The notes below the pieces were generated by a model. The model was not told where the DNA came from. It ran no database searches and worked only from the letters and a program-made list of their open reading frames with translations. This document shows positions 32,101-35,784 of a DNA stretch of 64,000 nucleotides, in pieces. Made by a program: the position numbers and the translations under genes. Where the stretch lies: contig OX438750.1 of assembly GCA_949316235.1 (NCBI GenBank), positions 1,316,501-1,380,500 on the forward strand, in the 5' to 3' direction. Origin of the DNA: Oegoconia quadripuncta (taxonomy: Eukaryota > Arthropoda > Insecta > Lepidoptera > Autostichidae). How positions within the stretch are numbered: the stretch's first letter is position 1; each line of letters starts with the position of its first letter.

Positions 32101-33858
32101 GCGACTCTTTCTTTGCACTGCACTGGCCTGTATCTATACAAGATGTGGCAAATGCACAAGTCGTGCGAGCCAAACAATTAAAAAAAAAAAAACTGAAATG
32201 TAATTTCATTTGAGAAGATGACCGCCTTTTTGTATACTATATTACATTACATTAAGTTATTTACGAATAATTCGTAAATAACTTAATGTTAAGTTATTTA
32301 CATACGTAAATAACATTAAGTTATTTACGAATAAATCGTGTTATGTTATGTAACGTGTGTGTTATGTTATCGTGTTATGCTCGTGTTATGTCAATTAAGA
32401 AAAATAAACTTAGAAGTCATTAAAATAAAATCTTGTTTTCTTACAAAAGTATTTGTATCTTAAGAAGTATTTAGAAGATACGTATTTGGTATTTAGTATT
32501 TCAGATACTATTCTCGAAAGTATTTTGTATCTGGTATCTGAAATACTTTATTTAAAAGTATCTTGCATTTTGTATTTCAGATACTTTGTACAGGGTATTT
32601 TGTACATCTCTGGCTGTAAGGTACAGAATGAACTGAATAGTGTACGATGGGATTGACATAAGCTGCGTGCATATAAATCCCAAAAAAAATGCAATAATTT
32701 GTTACTTAAGGAATTACTAATTAATTACTAACGTAACTAAACAGCGAGCGTCGGTGGCTCAGCGGTTAAGAGGGATCCCAATGTTGGAGGTCCGAGTTCG
32801 ATTCCCAGGCAGGCCATGTACCTACCATTAGAATAGTATAGAATAACTTTATTCGTTGACAGAAATACAAAGTACACAGAAACAATTCAAAACAAGCAAT
32901 ATAAGTACATAAAACCCAGACAATTTTATAATTTATGTGCGCCCCGTACCAGGCCAACGAATTGGATCTGACTCAGCATAAAGTTGCAGGGGGACCCCAC
33001 AACGCTGGTAATTCTGCCAGAACCAAAGAATTGAGATTATGCGCGCATCTCGCGTGTTTATTATCCAAATAATAATATGAACAATATATATATATATATA
33101 TATATGTAGCAATAATCACACAACAAATATAAAACCATAGTTCATGTAACGAGTCAGATAACACCATTGTCCGATATACATACTAGCTATAAAATTATAA
33201 TATTTTATAAAAACGAATGATATCAGCACTTTAAATTTAATTTAATTACTTATTTGCATTTATCCGACTGCTCTTAAACGGTGAAGGAAAACCTTGCGAG
33301 GATACTTGAAGCCTGAGAAAACTCTAAGGCATGTGAAGTCCTCAACCCGAATTGGGCCAGCGTAGTGGACTATGGCCCATACAGGGAGTATTATACGAGT
33401 CCCTGCAGTGGGATGTTTACGGGCTGAGATGATGAGATAATGATGAAATAAAATATGTCTTAAATTCGTCTAATTATATAATATAATATAATTGTAACCC
33501 AAACTTATTTAAAAGAGCAATCCTTGAGTTTCTTGCTCGTTCTTCTCTGGGGAATCTGCTTTGCGAATGAGCAATAATGTCAATAATTTTAATATTAAGA
33601 TAAAAAATGTGACGTTTTCAAGTGATAATCTTTATCCTACGAAATAAATATTTTTTTGACTTTGACTTTGTCATTTTTCATTCGCAGGGAGACAGCGGAG
33701 GCCCGTTGCAGATTAAAAACAAGCGGATCCACTGTATGTACACTATAGTGGGAGTGACGTCATTTGGTAAAGCTTGTGGGTGGGTCGGGGAACCGGGTAT
33801 GTACACACGGGTCGTAGCGTACGTACCTTGGATTGAGAGCATAGTGTGGCCTGAATGA
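5087..33858 (+). CDS. CLIP-domain serine protease, CLIPC/Snake-like (whole gene, 10 exons)
   Basis: Joining 5087-5144, 6448-6545, 14734-14837, 15504-15628, 18472-18623, 23555-23667, 25115-25267, 27771-27903, 29671-29802 and 33688-33858 gives 1239 nt, one uninterrupted ORF of 412 residues. All nine introns are GT-AG and every junction phase fits. Domains: signal peptide 1-19; CLIP with Cys23, 32, 38, 54, 64, 65; Thr/Pro-rich linker ~69-125; activation site Leu164/Ile165; S1A protease 165-412 with His210, Asp259 and Ser359. Asp353, Gly383 and Gly393 (positions 189, 216, 226) predict cleavage after Arg/Lys. Secreted to haemolymph. CLIPC members such as Snake and HP6 are activated by an upstream protease cutting after Leu and then activate a CLIPB enzyme for Spatzle or prophenoloxidase (family knowledge). 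Cys157 probably bridges to Cys279. Which cascade step this one serves is inference. No clear immune promoter motif was found. Confidence 0.93.
5170..5335 (+). mobile_element. R element (RTE-like), truncated
   Basis: Has gcccgcggcttc, tatcccgcgggaac and ttcatccaaatccgttcatc blocks in the R-element order; stops before the terminal atttataatatta block. Lies in intron 1 just after the donor of exon 1. Confidence 0.65.
5443..5656 (+). mobile_element. R element (RTE-like)
   Basis: Second R element in intron 1, complete from tcgcccgcagcttcgcctgc to ttcacatttataac. It is more similar to the 5170 copy than to most others, suggesting a local duplication or the same subfamily. Confidence 0.65.
5657..6219. 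other. intron 1 sequence, no gene seen
   Basis: T-rich start, then a B-box-like ggttcgacccg near 5872 and an unassigned block to ~6050. Open stretches here do not resemble known proteins. Probably an old retroelement, not assigned. Confidence 0.3.
6220..6386 (+). repeat. Lepidopteran retroposon 3' end with A tail
   Basis: Contains the block gggcggcggtgattgctttc and ccatcaggtgacccgcatgc followed by a run of A. This block is frequent in lepidopteran genomes (from memory); exact family not assigned. It ends about 60 bases before exon 2. Confidence 0.45.
6448..6545 (+). CDS. CLIP protease exon 2 (first half of CLIP domain)
   Basis: Acceptor gtttcag/GG. Encodes residues 20-52, including [20 protein letters not shown] with CLIP Cys23, Cys32 and Cys38. 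Donor CAG/GTGATG in phase 0. The spacing C-x8-C-x5-C matches the CLIP fold. Confidence 0.93.
6698..6768. mobile_element. MITE M2 end
   Basis: ttaggcaagtgaaatagaag and gtattggcataggtagttta match the terminal part of M2 at 561 and 23771. It is cut off at a SINE-A that starts at 6770. Confidence 0.55.
6770..6908 (+). repeat. SINE-A, 3'-truncated
   Basis: Complete tRNA-like head with B box GGTTCAATCCC (one change from the usual GGTTCGATCCC), then body up to cgcctggctagttac. The 3' half is missing. Confidence 0.8.
7255..7437 (+). mobile_element. MITE M1, half copy
   Basis: Starts cttacctatgaaattggcg and matches the first ~180 bases of the M1 copies at 35910-36331 and 59998-60395. The other terminus is missing. 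Confidence 0.65.
7438..8470. other. intron 2, no confident gene
   Basis: Mostly AT-rich. At 8231-8302 there is a tRNA-like piece with A box tggctcagtcga and B box ggatcgatccc, without a complete cloverleaf, probably a SINE head. At 8001 an ATG-led lysine-rich stretch ends after 20 codons and is followed by GTAAGT at 8077; this could be a decayed first exon of the Mutator-like element at 9363. Confidence 0.3.
8471..9362 (+). other. possible decayed small exons upstream of Mutator-like ORF
   Basis: Two short stretches are bracketed by splice-like signals: 8472-8527 (acceptor ttttcag, donor GTGAGT; reads [18 protein letters not shown]) and about 8964-9008 (acceptor gacag, donor [21 protein letters not shown]). 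A third begins after ctgtttcag near 9280. They may be leader exons of the transposase ORF that follows; stop codons and frameshifts make this tentative. Confidence 0.25.
9363..9800 (+). pseudogene. Mutator-like (MULE) transposase fragment
   Basis: Open frame reading [20 protein letters not shown], then a C-x2-C pair ([12 protein letters not shown]), [20 protein letters not shown], and ending [15 protein letters not shown]. The order CxxC, a glycine-rich segment followed by LPL, and then a V-x-x-D-G-x-x-S motif resembles the Mutator-like transposase domain found in animal proteins, the Asp of DG being the likely first catalytic acid. The N-terminus is cut by a stop just upstream and the frame runs into an unrelated mariner fragment at 9803. 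Dead element in intron 2. Family call from memory of motifs. Confidence 0.55.
9803..9943 (+). pseudogene. mariner transposase fragment
   Basis: In a second plus frame, 46 codons read [20 protein letters not shown] then [18 protein letters not shown], then a stop. The pattern of a helix-turn-helix followed by W-V-P-H-E-L is the linker motif of mariner transposases. DDE catalytic parts and terminal repeats are absent. It begins where the Mutator-like similarity stops, so two dead transposases are fused here. Confidence 0.75.
9944..10178. other. no gene seen
   Basis: AT-rich. Contains a ttttttgaagtcgtttttt motif (about 10096), a degenerate version of the ttttttgaagtcggtt motif that recurs in the 241-bp array. 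Confidence 0.35.
10182..10484 (+). pseudogene. Helitron-like charged-repeat ORF fragment
   Basis: A 100-residue frame made of imperfect repeats around [30 protein letters not shown] and [20 protein letters not shown]. Such E-(T/S)-P-E-x-R-x-x-R-L repeats are typical of the N-terminal region of Helitron replication/helicase proteins and some other transposon proteins (family knowledge). No Rep or helicase motif follows. The stop falls at the first base of the tandem array, so the ORF is truncated there. Confidence 0.5.
10473..11445. repeat. Tandem array, 4 units of ~241 bp
   Basis: The anchor gtaaatcggc occurs at 10481, 10723, 10965 and 11206, giving periods of 242, 242 and 241, and the last unit ends at about 11445. 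Units carry cctcctccttttttgaagtc, ggttaaaaaaagttattag and caggttaggtgggcacttgg. Units 2 and 3 are almost identical; unit 4 differs most near its end. Low divergence points to recent amplification. The unit includes the gaagtcggtt motif common in lepidopteran Helitron-type elements. Confidence 0.9.
11446..12067. other. intron 2, no confident gene
   Basis: A further tccttttttgaagtcgttta at ~11680 closes the Helitron-like region. From ~11850 a GC-richer open stretch (about 70 codons without stop) shows no recognisable domain and has no convincing start; its end (taagtataggcagcgttaat) recurs inside MITE M1 copies. Confidence 0.3.
12068..12308 (+). mobile_element. R element with a LINE-D tail inserted
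   Basis: R-element blocks cccgcggcttcgcctgcgtg and ccaaatttcatccaaatccg are interrupted at about 12130-12205 by a LINE-D 3' end (ttattttgcgcaataaagag with TATTG tail). TAATTT is present on both sides of the insertion. Confidence 0.65.
12311..12716 (+). mobile_element. MITE M1
   Basis: Near full length: same internal order as the 35910 copy and the terminal block ccaatttcatagataaagac at the right. The left terminus is partly lost (ggaaattagcgttttg). Confidence 0.7.
12717..13103. other. intron 2, no gene seen
   Basis: AT-rich unique-looking sequence without a supported ORF or repeat. Confidence 0.35.
13606..14190 (-). mobile_element. LINE-B 3' end, split by LINE-F
   Basis: On the minus strand the RT ORF end reads [20 protein letters not shown] and [18 protein letters not shown] (about 14120-13995), followed by a 3'UTR with ggagtttcttgctcgttctt and a (GATTTT)n tail at 13621-13640. 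Bases ~13793-13915 are a foreign insertion. Confidence 0.8.
13793..13915 (+). mobile_element. LINE-F 3' end with poly(A)
   Basis: Reads ggcatcttctgggaaagctc then gagcgatcccattctaatt and ~28 A. The reverse complement of the same segment begins the fragment at 57016. AATTT flanks it on both sides inside LINE-B, a likely 5-bp target duplication. Confidence 0.75.
14611..14700 (-). repeat. SINE-B head fragment
   Basis: Reverse copy of the tRNA-like head: atatgcccctagcgggttac, then ccactacaccaaacaggtcg. It ends 33 bases before exon 3. Confidence 0.75.
14734..14837 (+). CDS. CLIP protease exon 3 (second half of CLIP domain)
   Basis: Acceptor gattacag. Encodes [20 protein letters not shown] and [14 protein letters not shown]; supplies CLIP Cys54 and the terminal Cys64-Cys65 pair, then starts the Thr-rich linker. 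Donor AG/GTAAAA in phase 2. Confidence 0.93.
14838..15157. other. intron 3 sequence, no gene seen
   Basis: Holds a LINE-like piece (ttcttgaacgaattcactga to aattatacttaaaagtttca) of uncertain family; nothing else recognised. Confidence 0.3.
15158..15415 (-). repeat. SINE-B
   Basis: Body starts aaaatatccttagacataca and cagcgccatctagttccaca; head ends cactacaccaaacaggtcgt. The B box on the minus strand is GGTTCGAATCCCGC. Part of the anticodon-arm region of the head is deleted. It ends 88 bases before exon 4. Confidence 0.85.
15504..15628 (+). CDS. CLIP protease exon 4 (linker)
   Basis: Acceptor gactgcag. Encodes [20 protein letters not shown] and [20 protein letters not shown], a low-complexity Thr/Tyr/Pro linker between CLIP and protease with one Cys. 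Donor ACA/GTAAGT, phase 1. Confidence 0.9.
15710..17111. mobile_element. Non-autonomous DNA transposon with GGCCCCTATTTCACC ends
   Basis: The ends are inverted: ggcccctatttcaccaagtt at 15710 and its complement ending at 17111, about 24 bp. Near the left end, 15728-15753 and 15764-15789 form a perfect 26-bp hairpin with a 10-bp loop. Flanking octamers (ggttcaca / gggtccta) are only loosely alike, so a hAT-type 8-bp duplication is suggested but not shown. No transposase. A second right end is at 50398-50453. Confidence 0.7.
16147..17002. mobile_element. Long-TIR foldback element with TA target
   Basis: Starts cagggcgtcccaaagttatg and ends with the complement (ataactttgggacgccctg). The inverted arms 16147-16413 and 16735-17002 are ~267 bp each and almost identical; the spacer is ~320 bp. 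TA repeats flank both sides, consistent with Tc1/mariner-type integration. No transposase. Inserted inside the 15710-17111 element, within intron 4. Confidence 0.85.
17240..17451 (-). mobile_element. R element, tail-to-tail with the preceding copy
   Basis: Minus-strand copy from ctagcttgccgcccgcggct to aactttctcatttacta. With the plus copy ending at 17230 it forms an inverted pair separated by ~9 bases. Confidence 0.7.
17480..17970 (+). pseudogene. RTE-like LINE ORF remnant
   Basis: Fragments in shifting frames read [57 protein letters not shown], GRGRPRRT-like and [20 protein letters not shown]. These are consecutive C-terminal motifs of lepidopteran RTE reverse-transcriptase ORFs. Frameshifts make it non-functional. 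Confidence 0.7.
18057..18363 (+). repeat. SINE-A, near full length
   Basis: Head ccgcctccgtggctcaatgt, B box GGTTCGATCCC, body through aggtgtgattgcggtcaaat. It ends 108 bases before exon 5. Confidence 0.85.
18472..18623 (+). CDS. CLIP protease exon 5 (activation site)
   Basis: Acceptor attcccag. Encodes residues 129-179: [20 protein letters not shown], then [20 protein letters not shown] and [10 protein letters not shown]. Zymogen cleavage is expected at Leu164/Ile165. Cys130 and Cys141 are the extra linker cysteines seen in CLIPC proteins; Cys157 should tether the cleaved chains. The exon is strikingly GC-rich compared with its introns. Donor ATG/GTCAGT, phase 0. Confidence 0.94.
18655..18830 (+). 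mobile_element. LINE-J 3' end
   Basis: gatcctgtgggttttttgcg, ccctttccgaagcggtggta and atttaaattgacattcaaca, as in the copies at 2060 and 24658. Confidence 0.6.
18908..18950 (-). mobile_element. LINE-B tail fragment
   Basis: aatcaaaaatgttttatttc then gtaaattataag is the reverse of the LINE-B 3' end. Next to it, 18966-18979 and 18995-19008 (approximate) form an aacaacattgagtt hairpin, suggesting a snap-back junction. Confidence 0.5.
19121..22003 (+). mobile_element. LINE-A, long 5'-truncated Jockey-like retrotransposon
   Basis: Carries the end of an apurinic-type endonuclease, a full reverse transcriptase and a 3'UTR ending in (GATTTT)n. Target duplication AGG (19118-19120 and 22004-22006). 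The first 16 bases are a reverse copy of upstream target DNA, so element sequence proper starts at about 19138. ORF1 and the first part of the endonuclease are missing. Confidence 0.9.
19138..21760 (+). CDS. LINE-A ORF2 (endonuclease C-part and reverse transcriptase), 5'-truncated
   Basis: About 870 codons without a stop. In order: endonuclease motifs [14 protein letters not shown] and [10 protein letters not shown]; reverse-transcriptase motifs [72 protein letters not shown] and [10 protein letters not shown] (catalytic DD); then a thumb-like region ending in [18 protein letters not shown]. This is the Jockey-superfamily layout. An upstream in-frame extension to 19046 is read-through from the LINE-B target and not part of this protein. 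No frameshift in 2.6 kb suggests a young insertion. It lacks its own promoter and ORF1 and would not be mobile alone. Confidence 0.9.
22301..22755 (-). mobile_element. LINE-B, inverted partner copy
   Basis: Reverse of the 18995-19120/22004-22300 copy. The joint at ~22295-22305 (gataactgtcatgacatacagttatc) is tail-to-tail with almost no spacer, so with LINE-A removed the two form a palindrome with ~420-bp arms. Confidence 0.8.
22882..23115 (+). mobile_element. R element (RTE-like)
   Basis: tcccgcgggaac, ctatgtcttaatccacggta, tttcgccgtgattgaacaac and tttcgcatttataata in R-element order. Confidence 0.6.
23125..23356 (+). repeat. LINE-B scrap followed by SINE-A 3' end
   Basis: 23125-23230 reads [20 protein letters not shown], a degenerate LINE-B ORF end. 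23309-23356 (caggtgtgattggagtcaag ... gtgcataaaaaaata) is the last part of a SINE-A. Confidence 0.6.
23555..23667 (+). CDS. CLIP protease exon 6 (catalytic His)
   Basis: Acceptor ctttacag. Encodes residues 180-216: [20 protein letters not shown] then [18 protein letters not shown]. His210 in TAGHC is the catalytic histidine; Cys195 and Cys211 form the His-loop disulfide. Donor GG/GTAGAG, phase 2. Confidence 0.95.
23735..24433. mobile_element. MITE M2 interrupted by a LINE 3' end
   Basis: Left terminus ttaggtaagtgaaatagaag and right terminus aacttctatttcactt. The interior matches 561-840 in reverse. At ~23915-24330 a minus-oriented LINE 3' end is inserted, recognisable by repeated AATGA units and aactttatttgcaggatcat. 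Confidence 0.65.
24434..24657. other. intron 6, no gene seen
   Basis: AT-rich. Contains a short inverted motif around acattactatg / catagtaatgt near 24500-24560. Nothing else recognised. Confidence 0.3.
24658..24870 (+). mobile_element. LINE-J 3' end
   Basis: gatcctgtgggtttcttgcg, ctttccgaagcggtagtagc and taaattgacattcaacaaat; tail of TTGAAGT units. Confidence 0.65.
24925..25114 (+). repeat. SINE-B 3' part, abutting exon 7
   Basis: Starts gtgtgatgaatacggacatg, continues accatctggtatccacaaca and gaactagatggcgctgtgtg, and ends in ATTT repeats that run straight into the acceptor tttatttcag. The SINE tail therefore supplies the pyrimidine-rich tract of the splice site. Confidence 0.85.
25115..25267 (+). 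CDS. CLIP protease exon 7 (catalytic Asp)
   Basis: Encodes residues 217-267, including [20 protein letters not shown] and [20 protein letters not shown] then IALLETETT. Asp259 of NDIALL is the catalytic aspartate. Donor CTAC/GTAAGT, phase 2. The last 26 bases of the exon and the donor are the first unit of a tandem array. Confidence 0.95.
25242..25666 (+). repeat. 49-bp minisatellite containing exon 7 end and splice donor
   Basis: The unit is 26 bases of exon 7 (attgctcttctggaaactga ...) plus 23 bases of intron starting gtaagtaatataaatg. GTAAGT donors occur at 25268, 25317, 25366, 25415, 25464, 25513, 25546, 25595 and 25644. All spacings are 49 except one of 33, where a unit lost 16 bases. 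Only the first donor keeps the reading frame: reading on gives ACT ACG TAA, an immediate stop. Confidence 0.95.
25761..26077 (-). repeat. SINE-A, full length
   Basis: From acacaaccggttagcacttg to the head complement (ttgatccacggagc). B box on the minus strand GGTTCGATCAC. Intron 7. Confidence 0.8.
26083..26330. repeat. Repeat family M3
   Basis: Shares ttcgtgtaattcccactaac and attacgaacaactttcccc with 61949-62094 and, more weakly, 50218-50300. Inside, caacaattttcggctg (26220) and its complement (26278) form a local inverted repeat. Class unknown. Confidence 0.45.
26331..26910. other. intron 7, no gene seen
   Basis: AT-rich sequence. An AAAG microsatellite at ~26850-26870 with a preceding aatgaatgaataaag looks like a retroelement tail. 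Confidence 0.3.
26911..27140 (+). mobile_element. R-like element, second subfamily
   Basis: ctagctttcctcccgcgact, ctttcatcccctattttatc, gtagaatttatcaaaatcct and agcccgatccgtccagtggt. This is a very common lepidopteran 3' end type, related to but distinct from the other R copies here. Confidence 0.6.
27141..27544. other. intron 7, no gene seen
   Basis: Mixed sequence; tcaattggaattgtcaatcac ... gacaattgcaattgatcg near 27490-27540 is a small imperfect inverted repeat. Confidence 0.3.
27545..27735. mobile_element. Short GC-rich inverted-repeat element next to exon 8
   Basis: Left acatagcgcgactcgagtga ... gtcgcgtgcgacatag pairs imperfectly with the right ctatgtcgcgcgcgactcat ... tcactcgaatcgct. 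About 190 bp, MITE-like. It ends ~35 bases before the exon 8 acceptor. Confidence 0.5.
27771..27903 (+). CDS. CLIP protease exon 8
   Basis: Acceptor aatgttcag. Encodes residues 268-312: [20 protein letters not shown], then [20 protein letters not shown] and DNLQK. Cys279 in PACL is the usual partner of the linker cysteine; ATGWG is the conserved S1A block. Donor AAG/GTAACT, phase 0. Confidence 0.95.
27990..28147 (-). repeat. SINE-C, truncated body
   Basis: Reverse of a third tRNA-derived family: tcgtattcatcacacaaaca, tcgcgggattcgaacccgca and ctacaccaatcggtcgtc. B box on minus GGTTCGAATCCCGC. Confidence 0.75.
28267..28875. repeat. Tandem array, 7 identical units of 86 bp
   Basis: tggtacttttacattattat starts at 28271, 28357, 28443, 28529, 28615, 28701 and 28787, always 86 bases apart, with no difference seen between units. 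Each holds gatatagatatc and atacgaggcgttatgttaat. Complete homogeneity indicates a very recent expansion or assembly-level repetition. Confidence 0.95.
29030..29176. repeat. (GT)n microsatellite with GC interruptions
   Basis: About 145 bp of GT repeats with periodic GTGC steps. Long open frames through it (Cys/Val or His/Thr) are artefacts of the repeat. Confidence 0.95.
29430..29641 (+). repeat. SINE-B, close to exon 9
   Basis: aagaggtcgcggattcgaat, cagtgtggaactagatggcg-type body and gtgcaaagatattgattt end. It stops 30 bases before the exon 9 acceptor, ttctcctcctccag, which has its own good pyrimidine tract. Confidence 0.8.
29671..29802 (+). CDS. CLIP protease exon 9 (specificity pocket)
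   Basis: Encodes residues 313-356: [44 protein letters not shown]. Cys323-Cys344 form the usual loop disulfide. Asp353 is at chymotrypsin position 189, predicting trypsin-like specificity. Donor CAG/GTGATG, phase 0, splitting the CQ/GDSGGP motif as in many insect S1A genes. Confidence 0.95.
29803..30132. other. intron 9 start, no gene seen
   Basis: AT-rich, no supported feature. Confidence 0.35.
30133..30440 (+). repeat. X330 repeat family
   Basis: attcgtcgtatacagaagtc, tcagtaaaatggcagaatgc, ttttggcggcttctagtggg, acttcccttcacctgtacac and ctcgccgaaatcccgcc. Copies with the same order lie at 49692-50007 (plus) and 58620-58960 (minus). About 310-340 bp, no ORF, class unknown. Confidence 0.7.
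30441..31084. other. intron 9, no gene seen
   Basis: AT-rich. A 30748-30790 stretch (gaaccatcccaaattggagg) belongs to the short recurrent motif also at 1362, 25667 and 52786. Confidence 0.3.
31085..31165 (+). mobile_element. LINE-B-like scrap
   Basis: Reads [20 protein letters not shown], the conserved end of the LINE-A/B type RT ORF, without other parts. Confidence 0.55.
31590..31740 (+). mobile_element. LINE 3' end with (ATTTC)n tail
   Basis: ctctgagtttctcgctagct, gttccgagctagtggtagtt and ttgaataaatgattttcatt then ATTTC repeats: a typical Jockey-like 3'UTR with AATAAA and simple tail. Confidence 0.6.
31842..32612. mobile_element. Non-autonomous hAT transposon (771 bp)
   Basis: Perfect 8-bp target duplication GCTGTAAG at 31834-31841 and 32613-32620. 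Termini CAGAGGTGTGACTTATC on the left and, inverted, CAGAGATGTACAAAAT on the right. Subterminal regions are filled with GTATCT / AGATAC-type repeats, usual transposase-binding architecture for hAT. 32252-32291 is a perfect ~20-bp-arm palindrome (cattaagttatttacgaat). No transposase ORF. Intron 9. Confidence 0.9.
32745..33020. mobile_element. tRNA-like SINE head followed by LINE-E-like 3' end
   Basis: 32749-32818 has A box tggctcagcgg and B box gagttcgattccc (another SINE type; similar heads near 31772 and 61142). 32829-33020 is a minus-oriented LINE 3'UTR sharing ctgactcagcat and attctgccag with 55588-55860. Confidence 0.5.
33266..33460 (+). repeat. Lepidopteran retroelement 3' end
   Basis: taaacggtgaaggaaaacct, gaattgggccagcgtagtgg and tgcagtgggatgtttacggg are a block widely seen in Lepidoptera as a LINE 3' terminus (from memory). 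No coding part. Confidence 0.5.
33478..33672 (+). mobile_element. LINE-B-like 3' end next to exon 10
   Basis: taaaagagcaatccttgagt, tcttgctcgttcttctctgg and acgttttcaagtgataatct, then cctacgaaataaat and a (GACTTT)n tail that ends 16 bases before the acceptor ttcattcgcag. Same subfamily as 37564-37830. Confidence 0.8.
33688..33858 (+). CDS. CLIP protease exon 10 (catalytic Ser, stop)
   Basis: Encodes residues 357-412: [56 protein letters not shown]. Ser359 is the nucleophile; SFG (381-383) and Gly393 shape the S1 pocket; Cys355-Cys386 is the expected disulfide. TGA at 33856-33858. A possible ATTAAA poly(A) signal lies at 33952-33957. Confidence 0.95.
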   Translation, partial: GDSGGPLQIKNKRIHCMYTIVGVTSFGKACGWVGEPGMYTRVVAYVPWIESIVWPE

Positions 33859-33983
33859 TTATGGACAAATGCGGCTACATCTTGAGAAGTGCTAGGTTGA
33901 GACCTTGTATATGATGCTAGATTCAAAATGGAATTTAGCTATTTTGACAATATTAAAAACTATGTAGAATTAGTGCCCAAAGG

Positions 33984-34529
33984 CCGCCTCCGTGGCTCAA
34001 TGTAAACAACATTGGGTTTACGTTTATCGATAAAACGTATTATACTATCAAAGAATTTTTGAATGACAAATTCGTATAAATTGTTTCTGGCTAGATTACG
34101 GATAATTAAAAAGTTCAAATTTGACTATCGTTGCTATATAAAGGTTTTATATTTTTGTTGCCATATACATACCTACCTAATTATAATATGACATGATAAC
34201 ATTATTAATATGACTTAAATGATTTAATACAACTTTTCCATCTTTGGGTAATTAGTACAATAGTAAGTAGAAAAATTGTTTTGTATGCCAATGTGCGGAT
34301 CACAGCGCTCTGTCAGTTTTCTATGTAACATCACTTTATTGTATTTTACCTGTGTATCACAAATAAATTATTTGATTGATTGATTGACGAATCGGAGGTT
34401 CGATCCCCAGCCGGGTACACTGAGAAGGCAAAGGAATCTTACGCCTGGCTAGCTACCACCATCTTATCTAAATCTGCCGCCAAACAGCGATGTTAATAGC
34501 ATTGTTGTGTTCCGGTTGTCAGAGATTGT
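33984..34529 (+). repeat. SINE-A interrupted by a LINE 3' end
   Basis: Head at 33984-34022 and remainder at 34387-34529. The break lies inside the head, between the A and B boxes. ACG is present at both edges (34020-34022 and 34387-34389). The copy has a subfamily insert (actgagaaggcaaaggaatc) shared with the one at 35051. Confidence 0.8.
34023..34386 (+). mobile_element. LINE 3' end inserted in SINE-A
   Basis: 364 bp ending in acaaataaattatttgattg and TTGA repeats, the AATAAA-plus-simple-tail form of a non-LTR 3' end. A short KEFLND-like frame near the start fits an RT C-terminus. Confidence 0.6.
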
Positions 34530-34632
34530 GTTTTTGTGACACTGTAATTTTTAAGTGAGCATTCTGGCGTCACGTGTTGCTGGATATCTCATTCTGATAC
34601 GCAGATACTGCTTTACTTATGATTATAATTTA

Positions 34633-34974
34633 CTAGCTTTCCTCCCGCGGCTTCGTTTGCGTAGAATACGCGATAAACAAATAAATAAATAAATAAATAT
34701 TTCGGACACTTACACCGATCATCTATAGTTCCAAACTAAGCGAAGCTTGTGCTATGGATACTAGATAACGGATAAACATACATAAATATTAATATAAACA
34801 TCCAAGACCCGGGAATAAATGGTCGTATTCATCACACAAACATTTACCCTTCGCGGGATTCGAACCGCTGATAGGGTCACTATCCACTACACCAAACGGT
34901 CGTCGTTCGCAAATTGACTAAATTTCCGCGATAAAATTATTCCACGCAGACGAACCCGCGGTCGGAAAGCTAGT
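34633..34974. repeat. SINE-C between inverted R-element ends
   Basis: 34633-34676 (ctagctttcctcccgcggct) is plus and 34916-34974 is its inverted counterpart. Between them, 34678-34905 is a minus SINE-C (tttcggacacttacaccgat ... ccaaacggtcgtcg) whose head has lost part of the B-box side. Confidence 0.65.
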
Positions 34975-35050
34975 TCCTAATATACATGACTACAGTAGTT
35001 GTTACACTACAGTTGTTAAACTACAGTAGCACTATATTTTCCTTTTTTTT

Positions 35051-35480
35051 AATGCACAACGGGGCAGCACTTGACCTCAAGCACACCTGATGTTATGTGA
35101 AGATGAGGCCGAAGGTGGAAGCGTACTGACCCGGAAACCCAAATATTTGGGGAACTGGCTATCTTATCTCTGACAACCGGAACACAACAATGCTATTAAC
35201 ATTGCTGTTTGGCGGCAGATTTAGATAAGATGGTGGTAGCTAGCCAGGCGTAAGATTCGTTTGCCTTCTCAGTGGTTCTTACAATACAATACAATACAAA
35301 TACACTTTATTGCACAACATATAAGAAAATACAGTTTCAGAAAAGTGGTAAGAATAGAATGTACAATTTGGCGACCTTATCACTAAAAGCGATCTCTTCC
35401 AGGCAACCTTTGGGTATAAGGACAGTACATTTGAAATAGATAAGTTGTGCGGTATTAAATAGCGATGCAGATACAAATTA
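35051..35480 (-). repeat. SINE-A followed by LINE-D 3' end
   Basis: 35051-35274: SINE-A of the actgagaaggc subfamily, head missing. 35277-35480: LINE-D 3' end with tail ATACA repeats, cactttattgcacaacatat and cgaccttatcactaaaagcg. Confidence 0.7.
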
Positions 35481-35784
35481 CGTGAATAAATTTCATATAT
35501 TTAAATACACATACATACATAGATCAATAGACAAATATACCTACTTAATCATAACATTTACAAAATACCAACAAAATACTTTCTTTATTCTTAAATTCTT
35601 AGTGAATAAAACGAAAAAAAAAAACTACACACAAAAAATGTTTTCCTTTGGTCACTATTTTTCTCTATTTCAGTACAGTTTTTGGACATTGTCAAAATAG
35701 CTGTATACCACTTTGTGTGTCTTATCAACACACGTGTTCTTTTAGACCTTTTAGCCTAAGTTATTTATAATCTTTTGTACTTTT

